NCBI GenBank assembly: GCA_028276305.1
Contig: JAPYWO010000009.1
Coordinates: 1-12,439 of the forward strand
Direction of reading: 5' to 3'
Length of the DNA: 12,439 nt
DNA from: Candidatus Thermokryptus sp.
GTDB taxonomy: Bacteria > Bacteroidota > Ignavibacteria > Kryptoniales > Kryptoniaceae
Positions 1 to 6,586 of the stretch are shown one piece after another (the stretch's first letter is position 1; each line of letters begins with the position of its first letter). Below the pieces are notes generated by a model. That model saw only the letters and a program-made list of their open reading frames with translations. It ran no database searches and had not been told where the DNA came from. The position numbers were made by a program, and so were the translations under genes.

Positions 1-119
1 CCGCAACTAACATAGCAGAGTTCACATCCGATGCATTTCTCGACGATAATAGTTGGATACCAGGGGATATCTTTCCTAGGAATCCCGTGCCAAGTTTGAT
101 TTGATAAATCCTTTGCCAT
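1..119 (-). CDS. 4Fe-4S ferredoxin family protein (N-terminal part, cut by window edge)
   Basis: Only the first 39 codons are visible. They read from an ATG at 119 with a strong AGGAGG Shine-Dalgarno site (complement of 127-134). The protein carries a WHGIPRKDIPWYP segment followed by C29-x2-C32-x2-C35-x3-C39, the classic ligand pattern of one [4Fe-4S] cluster. Small ferredoxins with this leader are known electron carriers in redox or metal-handling clusters. The gene lies downstream of the porin gene in the same direction, after a 118-bp gap. That gap holds nothing recognisable besides the ribosome binding site. The partner and full length are unknown because the gene leaves the window. Confidence 0.8.
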   Translation of the reverse strand, partial: MAKDLSNQTWHGIPRKDIPWYPTIIVEKCIGCELCYVSC

Positions 120-237
120 TTTGTTTACCTCCTAAATATTTATAAAATATATGGATTTATTTTACACTTAATTTTTTCTTATTCGTAATCCTTTTCTTCT
201 TATCTTTTCTACAAATTTTGTCAGCCATTGACTTTAA

Positions 238-1647
238 TCATTCCTTTGGTTTAATCTTTTTCTCCGCAGTCCATTGATAAAGCATTTGGAAAGCAAACCA
301 GGTCGAACTTTTCGCATTATGATTATTTATGGGTCGAAGGTCTCCGGGAATAAAATAACCGAAAATACTAATTATCTGGAGTTGTTTTGATACTTGATAA
401 TTAAAATAGAGATTAAATTCATTACCCAAAAAGTGTTTGCCTTCTTGCAATTTCATCGTTCCAAGCAAAGTAACATCATCGGGCACCGGAATATAAAACC
501 AATGGAAATTAGTCTCAATTCTCATATTTTTAATAGGGAAAAAGTGAATCAAAATTTCTCTATCATCCAGATTTGACCAGGATGTAATATTCATCCAACC
601 ATAGTACTGGTCTTTAGAACCAAACGCGAAGTCGAATGTTTTTATCTTACTGTCAGAATTTTTCCCTCCCGAGGCATAGCTTTCTCTAATTGCAAATATT
701 GGGTTAGCAGGGATAAAATAAAATTGGTAACCTAATTTCCCAACAATTCCGAAAGCATCTATCGATTTGCCATTTTCCTTGCCAAACTCTTTCACCATTG
801 TAAAGTCATAAACAAAGTGATGAAAATCATTATTGAATAGCCTCAGTCCAATCCATTGCCTTGTAAAGTTGAATGTATTTGCATATGGAGCCGAGCCGGG
901 TTTTTTAATGGCATAGAAAGGTTCGAAAGAAGAAATTTTAGCCCAATCGTAATGGGCATATAAACCGCCACCCCAAAATTCTGTTTTGGTGAATGGTATT
1001 GATATTCTTTCGGGGTCGTGAATTTTTGTCCCACCAGCAAAGACATCAATAAAATTGGATTTATTTTTGTAAGAAATTTTGAAAGCATCCCAAGTCCAAC
1101 GACCAGTGTTTCCCCAGTCCCCGGGTCCAAATATTCGATTATCACCATAAGCTATTTTTTGTCTCCCGAATGTAAATGTCAAATTTTTTAAAGCTTCGCG
1201 GAGGGATAAATATAAATCGTGAATTTCAAAAAATTCCTCATTAGGATTCATTATGTAATAAGGCTCTTTCGTATTCTTGGCTCTGACTTTAAATGCATCG
1301 GGATATTTCGCATTTCGTAAAGACCAGCCAAAGGCACGAGAATCTTGCAGATGGAAGGAAATATTGAACCAAGGGATAGGACGCAAATTAATGCCGGCAA
1401 TGACCCTTTGTAAAAGCATTTTATCATTAAGAGAACCAATAGCATTTGGGCTGTCGTCTCCATAATTTTTTACATTCATCCCGTTCCAAAGCTCAAAACG
1501 CTCACGGATTCTTACATCAAATTCTATCTTTGATGAATCAATTTGTGCTGATAATTTTACACTATTAATTATGGCAAGGAGAAAAAGAATGTAGATGATT
1601 TTAGTTATTGTCATATGTTTTCTTATTTTAACACGATATGGTAACAT
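238..1647 (-). CDS. Alginate-export-family outer membrane channel protein
   Basis: This 469-residue protein has an N-terminal signal peptide with hydrophobic core IIYILFLLAII and a likely cleavage after LSAQ (about residue 35). The mature part shows the alternating aromatic pattern of an outer-membrane beta barrel and ends in a basic tail. An early RIRERFELWNGMN segment, and an FGRQKIAYGDNRIFGPGDW segment in the first half followed by a W-x-W-D-A-F motif, match what I know of the alginate-export (AlgE-like) porin family. In this phylum such porins are not restricted to alginate, so the substrate is open. Start choice is uncertain: the first ATG has AAAAGG upstream, but Met12 (position 1614) would give a more usual signal peptide. 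It follows the TauE gene after a 259-bp gap and probably has its own promoter (1711-1738). Confidence 0.75.
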   Translation of the reverse strand: MLPYRVKIRKHMTITKIIYILFLLAIINSVKLSAQIDSSKIEFDVRIRERFELWNGMNVKNYGDDSPNAIGSLNDKMLLQRVIAGINLRPIPWFNISFHLQDSRAFGWSLRNAKYPDAFKVRAKNTKEPYYIMNPNEEFFEIHDLYLSLREALKNLTFTFGRQKIAYGDNRIFGPGDWGNTGRWTWDAFKISYKNKSNFIDVFAGGTKIHDPERISIPFTKTEFWGGGLYAHYDWAKISSFEPFYAIKKPGSAPYANTFNFTRQWIGLRLFNNDFHHFVYDFTMVKEFGKENGKSIDAFGIVGKLGYQFYFIPANPIFAIRESYASGGKNSDSKIKTFDFAFGSKDQYYGWMNITSWSNLDDREILIHFFPIKNMRIETNFHWFYIPVPDDVTLLGTMKLQEGKHFLGNEFNLYFNYQVSKQLQIISIFGYFIPGDLRPINNHNAKSSTWFAFQMLYQWTAEKKIKPKE

Positions 1648-1710
1648 AAAATTAAAACCTTTTCAAAATCAAACTTCATTAATTTTCATTTTAGCTACAA
1701 AGAGCGGATG

Positions 1711-1738
1711 TTTAAATTGCCTGTCGTTGCGTAGTCAA
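1711..1738 (-). promoter_or_regulatory. Candidate promoter for the alginate-export-type gene
   Basis: On the minus strand TTGACT (1738-1733) and TTTAAA (1716-1711) are separated by 16 bases, a sigma-70-like pair with a weak -10. It sits about 64 bp upstream of the porin start. The rest of 1648-1906 holds no gene that I can support. This is pattern matching only. Confidence 0.3.
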
Positions 1739-1906
1739 GAAATCCAACGAAAAAAGAGTACAATAAATACAAAATGTGCGTTAGCTGAAGTCTTTTCGGG
1801 GCGAAGCCAAGCGATAAACCAGCGTTTTGTGTGTAATATTATCTGTCATTTGATTTTGTCATCGTTACAAGCAAAGTGGCTTTGAAAGTATCCAAGTATA
1901 ACTTTT

Positions 1907-2656
1907 TCATAACACACCCCAAATTAATTTTATAGCGATTCCTAAAAGAACAACAGCATAAATTTGTTTTACCAATTTCGGTTTTGCTTTTTCAGACATA
2001 AATGTTGCTCCAAGTTGTGATCCAAAAATAATTGCGATAACGGCAAAAATAGTTAAAGTCCAATTCATTTGTCCTTTTGCTGCGTGCCCTAAATATCCAC
2101 TTAATGACGAGAAGGTTACAACGAAAGCGGTAGTAGCTGCAGCTTCTTTAGTTTTATATCCCATCCACATCAAAATTGGGGCGATAATAAATCCACCGCC
2201 GATGCCAAGTAATCCACCGATGAATCCTGCGAACGCTCCAACTCCGGCTCCAATAATTGATCTTTTCTTAAATGGCATAATTCTTTCAGGCTCTTTTTGG
2301 GTTGAAGCCCAAAGCGTTCTGCCTGCGGCGACAACAACTGCAAGAGCAAATAAAAGTGTCAATGGTTTTTCTGGGACAAATTTAGATGTATATGCACCGA
2401 TAGGAGAAAAAATTAATGCTGCAATTGCCATTGCGAATCCGCCTTTCCAATCAACTAATTTTTTTCTTGAATAAGGAATGAGCGCAAGAAGTGTGTTCAA
2501 TCCATTTAACAATAAACCTAAGGGAATTGCTACTTCCTTCATTGAAAAACCAGCCCATTTAAGAATTGGTACATAAACCATTCCACCGCCCAATCCAAGC
2601 ATTGCAAAGACGAAAGAAACTAAAAATAATAATATTGATATTATTAGGTATAACAT
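1907..2656 (-). CDS. TauE/SafE family sulfite/anion exporter-like membrane protein
   Basis: This is a 249-residue hydrophobic protein with about eight membrane segments. It has the two repeated halves of the TauE/SafE family, each with the glycine signature: GLGGGMVYVP at about residues 21-30 and GGLLGIGGG at about 147-155. Family members move sulfite, sulfoacetate, taurine-related or other anions across the inner membrane; many are uncharacterised. I chose the ATG at 2656, where the first membrane helix begins. It lies 19 bases past the stop of the FmdE gene, though it has no clear Shine-Dalgarno site. An alternative GTG at 2713, overlapping the FmdE gene by 38 bases, would add 19 polar residues. 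Tight spacing indicates co-transcription with the upstream genes. The transported anion cannot be told from sequence. Confidence 0.85.
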   Translation of the reverse strand: MLYLIISILLFLVSFVFAMLGLGGGMVYVPILKWAGFSMKEVAIPLGLLLNGLNTLLALIPYSRKKLVDWKGGFAMAIAALIFSPIGAYTSKFVPEKPLTLLFALAVVVAAGRTLWASTQKEPERIMPFKKRSIIGAGVGAFAGFIGGLLGIGGGFIIAPILMWMGYKTKEAAATTAFVVTFSSLSGYLGHAAKGQMNWTLTIFAVIAIIFGSQLGATFMSEKAKPKLVKQIYAVVLLGIAIKLIWGVL

Positions 2657-2675
2657 AATTTTTACTATTATTTTT

Positions 2676-3305
2676 TCACTCGATATTTGGTAAATGAATG
2701 ATTGCTTCTTCACCTGTTCTTCCAGAACAGGGAATACAGACTATCTTTCCATCTTTAACTCGTAAATATCTTTCAAAAACATACTCGCCACATACTTCAC
2801 ACTTGGCTTTGTTAAAAGCTTCTTTAACAGGAGTGTATTTGAAATCCTTTAATATAGTTACATTAAAGAGTTCATCGTTAGATGCATTAAGAACGATATC
2901 AATAATATCCTTTCTGACACTTTCCGGTATTTCAGTTGGTTCAATTCCTTGTTTGCGATACTTAAAAAATTCGTGTGGTGCGAGCTTATCTTGGAATTCA
3001 CTTTTAAGTGAAATCCTAACAGCATCTTTTTTACCTGGATACCAAAAGATAGCTGCAACTTTGCCGTAGTTCAATTTCTCAATCATTCCTTTTCCGAATG
3101 TCGCACCTGTTGCAGCCATAATTCCATCCTGCATACAACCTTGCGGGTGCCCAATACCCATTTCAGAAAATACATGCATTTCATGATTTAAACTTTTTTT
3201 AACACCTAATATTTCCATTGCCAAAGTTCCCATTCTGAAACCGATTGGCATAAATGGGCAACGATGGCCGTGAAATTCGAAAGTCCATTCTGGTAACTGA
3301 AACAT
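2676..3305 (-). CDS. FmdE family protein with C-terminal zinc-knuckle-like domain
   Basis: This 209-residue protein starts at an ATG with a good site (AAGGAGAC). The N-terminal two thirds match the FmdE family, named after subunit E of formylmethanofuran dehydrogenase. Visible family features are the F-x-H12-G-H14-R-C16-P motif and G-H53-P-Q-G-C57-M-Q-D60-G, which bind metal in known members. The C-terminus carries C169-x2-C172 and C190-x2-C193, a zinc-ribbon or knuckle seen in many FmdE proteins. FmdE homologues are widespread in bacteria that make no methane, often beside molybdenum or anion transport genes; their reaction is mostly unknown. Here it lies 25 bp after the NifX-like gene and just before the TauE gene, so the three look like one operon. 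Confidence 0.85.
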   Translation of the reverse strand: MFQLPEWTFEFHGHRCPFMPIGFRMGTLAMEILGVKKSLNHEMHVFSEMGIGHPQGCMQDGIMAATGATFGKGMIEKLNYGKVAAIFWYPGKKDAVRISLKSEFQDKLAPHEFFKYRKQGIEPTEIPESVRKDIIDIVLNASNDELFNVTILKDFKYTPVKEAFNKAKCEVCGEYVFERYLRVKDGKIVCIPCSGRTGEEAIIHLPNIE

Positions 3306-3330
3306 ATTTAGTCTCCTTATTTTATTTTTT

Positions 3331-3738
3331 TTAATGTAATTTATCTGTGTAATTTATTATTGTTCCGTTGATGACTGCTTGAATTGCTTCATCAATATTC
3401 CTTATATCCGTTATTATAGGTTTGATATTTAACTGAAGCATACTTTGGTAAGCACCACTCCCCATTCCACGTGCAAGTAAAATCTGGCAATCTTTAATTG
3501 CCTCTGCCATACTGATGTGTTTAGAATGTGAATGTTCATCAAATCCATGTTGCTCATCTGAATGATGATGTTTTCTATGTGCAAAGTTATGATGACTAAG
3601 TTTTTCGCGACGTTCTCTTTTAACTACCTTGCCGTTTTCAACAGTAAACACTTCATAAAATTTTGCTCTGCCGAAATGCTGACTGATCGTTACTCCATCA
3701 TCTGTAACTACTGCGATTTTGATTGTTTGGCTTTCCAT
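3331..3738 (-). CDS. NifX/NifB-type dinitrogenase iron-molybdenum cofactor family protein, His-rich
   Basis: This 135-residue protein belongs to the dinitrogenase iron-molybdenum cofactor biosynthesis family (a small ribonuclease-H-like fold). Signs are the IAVVTDDG start, QHFGRAKFYEVFTVENG, and the DCQILLARGMGSGAYQ segment with the conserved glycine turn. In nitrogen fixers the fold carries FeMo-co or its precursors. Stand-alone members like this one occur widely and are thought to bind metal clusters, with unclear roles. Between about residues 48 and 74 there is an insert with ten histidines in 27 residues, likely a metal-binding loop. The start has AGGAG eight bases upstream. A TetR-type operator lies 24 bp upstream of the start codon, so it is probably the first gene controlled by that regulator. 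Confidence 0.85.
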   Translation of the reverse strand: MESQTIKIAVVTDDGVTISQHFGRAKFYEVFTVENGKVVKRERREKLSHHNFAHRKHHHSDEQHGFDEHSHSKHISMAEAIKDCQILLARGMGSGAYQSMLQLNIKPIITDIRNIDEAIQAVINGTIINYTDKLH

Positions 3739-3762
3739 TTTTTTCTCCTTTTATTAAGTTAT

Positions 3763-3780
3763 TAAGTAATCGTTTACTTA
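3763..3780. promoter_or_regulatory. Operator for the TetR regulator upstream of the NifX-like gene
   Basis: TAAGTAA and TTACTTA form a perfect 7-bp inverted repeat around TCGT. Exactly the same 18 bases recur at 4421-4438 upstream of tetR. Size, symmetry and position fit a TetR-dimer operator. The short distance to the NifX-like gene suggests repression of that operon. Confidence 0.8.
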
Positions 3781-3799
3781 CCTATATTTTAAAAAAATT

Positions 3800-4402
3800 T
3801 TATTTCTTTTCTAATACTTTTTTAATCAAGCGAATCATATTCTCACAAAATTTCTCTTGCTTTTGTGCATCTGGATTGAGAGTCATTTCAATGTTTAACA
3901 AAACAGGGATTCCCATATAAAGTGTAGCTACATTATCAATATCTAGTGAATCGTTCCAAACTCCTTCATTCATTCCTTGTTTAATTATTTTTCTTATATA
4001 TTCTTTTTGAGTAAGAAGTATTTCGCGTAAACTTTTCTTTAGTTGTTGATCATTCAAGTGTGCAGCTTCTGAAAATAAAAGTATTGTTATGCCTTTATTT
4101 TCAATAAGATAGGTAATGTGGACACAAAGAAACTTAAATAATTTTTCTTCTGCACTCAAATCAGAAGAGAAAGTTATTTTTTCCTGTTCAGAAAGAAGTT
4201 CCTTTTTTACATCGTCAAGAATAGAAAGCATTATTTCTTTTTTTGACGAAAAATGTCGAAAGAGAGCTCCCTCTGTCACACCAATTTTAGAAGCTAAATT
4301 TCTTATAGAAAGTTTACCAATACCTTCAGTTGAAATAATTTCTAATACAGCTTCCTTAATCTGTTCTTTTCTTGTATCCGTGTCTAATCTTTCAGTTGCC
4401 AT
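3800..4402 (-). CDS. TetR/AcrR family transcriptional regulator
   Basis: This 200-residue protein is of normal length for the family. The N-terminal DNA-binding domain is clear: after STEGIGKLSIRNLASKIGV comes TEGALFRHFSSKKEIM, the canonical TetR recognition helix and turn (residues about 31-57). The remaining helical C-terminal part would hold the ligand pocket and dimer face; its ligand cannot be inferred. The gene is directly upstream of the NifX-like gene in the same direction. Identical 18-bp palindromes precede both, one 18 bp before this gene's ATG, so autoregulation plus control of the downstream operon is the simple reading. A sigma-70-like promoter (4470-4443) ends just before its operator. 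The ribosome binding site is weak (AAAGAAAGAAG). Confidence 0.9.
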   Translation of the reverse strand: MATERLDTDTRKEQIKEAVLEIISTEGIGKLSIRNLASKIGVTEGALFRHFSSKKEIMLSILDDVKKELLSEQEKITFSSDLSAEEKLFKFLCVHITYLIENKGITILLFSEAAHLNDQQLKKSLREILLTQKEYIRKIIKQGMNEGVWNDSLDIDNVATLYMGIPVLLNIEMTLNPDAQKQEKFCENMIRLIKKVLEKK

Positions 4403-4420
4403 TCTTCTTTCTTTAATAAT

Positions 4421-4438
4421 TAAGTAATCGTTTACTTA
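4421..4438. promoter_or_regulatory. Operator for the TetR regulator in its own promoter
   Basis: This is the second identical copy of the 18-bp palindrome TAAGTAA-TCGT-TTACTTA. It begins four bases downstream of the -10-like CATAAT of the tetR promoter, so it would cover the transcription start. That geometry fits repression by blocking RNA polymerase. Confidence 0.8.
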
Positions 4439-4442
4439 CTAA

Positions 4443-4470
4443 ATTATGATTTTTTTTTTAAAAAATGCAA
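4443..4470 (-). promoter_or_regulatory. Promoter of the tetR gene
   Basis: On the minus strand TTGCAT (4470-4465) and CATAAT (4448-4443) are 16 bases apart, with a run of A residues in the spacer. The TetR operator starts four bases further downstream. The arrangement of promoter, operator and start codon makes this a credible promoter, though the -10 is not perfect. Confidence 0.5.
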
Positions 4471-4766
4471 GTATTTTTAGAACCACTGCCTGGGAGCTGG
4501 TTATAACGTGCCCAGTTTTACTTTTAGATGAAACAGGCATTGAAAAGCGAAATAAGGGTTTTGTTTAGTTTGCAATACGCTACTTGTAGCTTTCTGGTAG
4601 CCTTCAGGTTCTTTAAGTTCTCTTTCCATAGCCCACGACTCCTTGGCGTGCATTCTTCTGTTGCACATAAGATTTTTTCCGTGCGTTCCCCAGCACATAA
4701 AAGCTTTCTATTCCTCTTATCTCGTGCCATAGCCACAATCTATAACACATTTGCGTATAATACACT
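4471..4766. other. Gene-free stretch, richer in G+C than its flanks
   Basis: These roughly 300 bases lie between the tetR promoter and the end of the broken Fic gene. Short open frames exist on both strands but overlap one another, lack ribosome binding sites, and give peptides I do not recognise. The stretch is visibly less AT-rich than its neighbours. It is bounded by GTTATAAC (4500-4507) and CTATAACACAT (4740-4750). It could be a decayed gene, a cassette remnant or a structured RNA; I cannot decide. Confidence 0.4.
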
Positions 4767-5266
4767 TTACACAAAATCATCATCTCTGCCCTCAACTATC
4801 TTTATTATGCTATCAAAAATATACTCCGCTGGTCTTCTACCTTCGGATGGTCTATAAAGGCGGATCAGTCCTGCGTCAAGCAAATTTTTTATTATGTTGT
4901 TGGCGGTAATCCTGTTGGGTAAGCCTGCCATTTGAATAAAGTTAGTGGTGCTTAGAATAGGTTGTCTAAAAAAGGCATCAAGGGCTGGGATGGCGTATTG
5001 AGACCGTGTTGCCTGTATGAACTTTTCTTTCATTTGGGTATATAGGTTAAAGGTTGCTTGGGTGCCTTCAATCCTGCTTGATAGAACTGCCTCCCTTGTG
5101 GTAAGGGGTGCAAGAAGAATGTCTGGGTTTGGTAGCCAGTGGAGTTTGCCATCAAAACGGGCGATTTCTCTGTTTGCGGTGCTGATCTTTGATATAAAGG
5201 GCTTCAACTTTAATTTTCCTGGTGGATACTCAAAGGGTATGTAAGGTTCGAGCTTGCTTACTGCAT
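4767..5266 (-). pseudogene. Fic family protein remnant, catalytic domain deleted and start frameshifted
   Basis: The reading frame joins the two ends of a Fic protein. The first part (IPFEYPPGKL through REAVLSSRIEGTQATF) is the Fic N-terminal region with the inhibitory S-x3-E-G motif. It runs directly, at about 5048, into MKEKFIQATRSQYAIPALDAFF and a C-terminal winged helix ending GRRPAEYIF. The roughly 200 residues between, with the catalytic HPFxDGNGR motif that transfers AMP to target proteins, are missing. Full-length relatives have about 370 residues; about 160 remain. The homologous frame continues upstream to 5273 without an ATG. The only nearby ATG (5266-5264) is out of frame by one base and hits a stop two codons on, so one base was probably lost there. 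A TTG at 5207 could still start a 146-residue product. Probably inactive. Confidence 0.75.
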
Positions 5267-5334
5267 ATCCGTTTTAATATTTCGCTTAGAAATTGACAAT
5301 GTGACTTTTTCTTTTATTGGCTTATTTTTGCTGG

Positions 5335-6210
5335 CTATAATGTCTCTTCGTAGGATTGCTTAATTAAACTAAATATATAATCTACATCGCTTTCTTTGTC
5401 AATTTTAACTAATCCCTTGTATCCCCATTCAAAAGATGTAATATCTTTTACTAACTTTTTGGGATCGTCATATTTTGGGGATCGCAAAAGCAAGTTTATA
5501 GAATTTTTCTTAAAATCAAAGCGACAAAAACTTTTAGTTGTCTTGTAGGTGACGCCATTTTTCTGTTCTGCTTTCTCTTGAACATTTGGCAATTCTAAAA
5601 TCCTCTCCCTAATCTCATAAAATTTTTGTCTTAGCTCTTTTGAGGTTTTATTGAGGTGGTAATTTAAATCGTGGTTTGCATATTCTACTTTTGTTATCCG
5701 TTTCCCTTTCTTGTTCTCTGCTTGTGAACTTCCTTCAATGTTGATCTCAAAAATTCCATTCTCATAAAGAGCATAGGTCCAAAGTTCTATGTTTTCTGAC
5801 ATTCTATTTATGGCGTATTTATCATATTTACTGAAAGATCGGGCAATTAAAATGAGTCGTGGTTGACTCCAATCTATTTTTATTTTCTTCCCCAATTTCT
5901 TTTCAACAGCAACTTGAAAATCACCTTTATGGTCAACCAACCAATCAAGATAAAACAAACCTTGATTTATGACACTTTCACTTTCACCCCATTTATACTC
6001 AATGATAACTGGTGAATTATTTTCATCTAATCCCAAAGTGTCAATCCTACCGCCGTGTTTTTCGCCAGTTGGAAATTCAGAGGCGATAAATTTGATTCCA
6101 AAAATCTCCTCTAAATTATTTTCAATTAAAGTTTGTAATTCTTTTTCGTTCTTAAAATTAGTGGTTTTAAGTTGCTTTATTTTATTGTTATAAATTTGGA
6201 AGATGGGCAT
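5335..6210 (-). CDS. DUF5655 domain protein with PD-(D/E)XK nuclease-like N-terminus
   Basis: This 291-residue protein starts with a region typical of DUF5655 proteins: MPIFQI, then LIENNLEEIFGIKFI. Next come GRID57TLGLDENNSPVIIE71YK73, matching the D-(x)n-E-x-K core of the PD-(D/E)XK nuclease fold, and a following Q83. The C-terminal part (from about residue 176, NHDLNYHL) is the DUF5655 domain proper. Related proteins are common in bacterial accessory regions and are often annotated as hypothetical or endonuclease NucS-like; no function is established to my knowledge. It stands alone, with the broken Fic gene behind it. A good promoter lies at 6305-6277, about 65 bp upstream. No Shine-Dalgarno site is visible before the ATG. 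Nuclease activity is an inference from the motif. Confidence 0.75.
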   Translation of the reverse strand: MPIFQIYNNKIKQLKTTNFKNEKELQTLIENNLEEIFGIKFIASEFPTGEKHGGRIDTLGLDENNSPVIIEYKWGESESVINQGLFYLDWLVDHKGDFQVAVEKKLGKKIKIDWSQPRLILIARSFSKYDKYAINRMSENIELWTYALYENGIFEINIEGSSQAENKKGKRITKVEYANHDLNYHLNKTSKELRQKFYEIRERILELPNVQEKAEQKNGVTYKTTKSFCRFDFKKNSINLLLRSPKYDDPKKLVKDITSFEWGYKGLVKIDKESDVDYIFSLIKQSYEETL

Positions 6211-6276
6211 AGTTTTTAATTAAGCATTTCTTTTTAAAACTTTGTATTGCAAAATTTTGCCTGCTTTTACTATTGT

Positions 6277-6305
6277 AGTATATGAAATTTTTAAATGAAG
6301 GTCAA
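6277..6305 (-). promoter_or_regulatory. Promoter of the DUF5655 gene
   Basis: On the minus strand TTGACC (6305-6300) and TATACT (6282-6277) are exactly 17 bases apart, each one base from the sigma-70 consensus. Transcription would start near 6270 and give a leader of about 60 bases. Confidence 0.6.
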
Positions 6306-6453
6306 GGATTTAATAAAATTGACTTTACCCATTTTATTTTAAAGTTTTTTAAAACGAAAAATGAAATTGCAAAGGAGAAATAAGGGTTTTTGTGGGGAAT
6401 GTAAAGATGAAAATTTTTGTAGAGAGATGGAGGAAAAATTTTCAAAGGACCCA

Positions 6454-6488
6454 CTCACCCTTGCCCTCCTCCCGCAGAGTGGAGAGGG
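6454..6488. repeat. REP-like GC-rich repeat, copy 1
   Basis: CTCACCCTTGC is followed by CCTCCTCCCGCAGAG and TGGAGAGGG. The CCCTC and GAGGG ends can pair into a hairpin. A near copy lies at 6519-6552. Together they occupy the right half of a gap with no credible gene (6306-6586). Similar CTCACCC...GAGAGGG elements are common dispersed intergenic repeats in many genomes. Confidence 0.6.
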
Positions 6489-6518
6489 AAGAAAGATGAA
6501 AAGATTTAAACAATAGCC

Positions 6519-6552
6519 CTCACCCTTGCACTCTCCCGCGGGGTGGAGAGGG
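6519..6552. repeat. REP-like GC-rich repeat, copy 2
   Basis: This second copy has the same CTCACCCTTGC start and a CTCTCCCGCGGGGTGGAGAG core that folds on itself. It lies 35 bp past the stop of the secreted-protein gene and might stabilise or end its transcript, but no U-tract follows. Confidence 0.6.
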
Positions 6553-6586
6553 TAGATAAAGGGAGAGAAGGGAATGAAAAAAGAAT

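Noticed and set aside
1748..1850. Integron attC-like site or hairpin
   Set aside because: Pairing between the arms is short and interrupted, and no core-site pair or integrase could be recognised.
4524..4736. Minus-strand open frames of 60-70 codons in the GC-richer gap
   Set aside because: Several frames overlap with none favoured, no Shine-Dalgarno site, unfamiliar and unbalanced peptides.
4767..5207. Intact antitoxin or small regulator gene
   Set aside because: The sequence is clearly the two ends of a Fic protein joined together, with homology continuing upstream of any start codon; a broken gene is simpler.
6361..6516. Small plus-strand open frame of 51 codons with a CGEC...C cysteine pattern
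   Set aside because: No ribosome binding site, and its second half is only the translation of a REP-like repeat; most likely chance.
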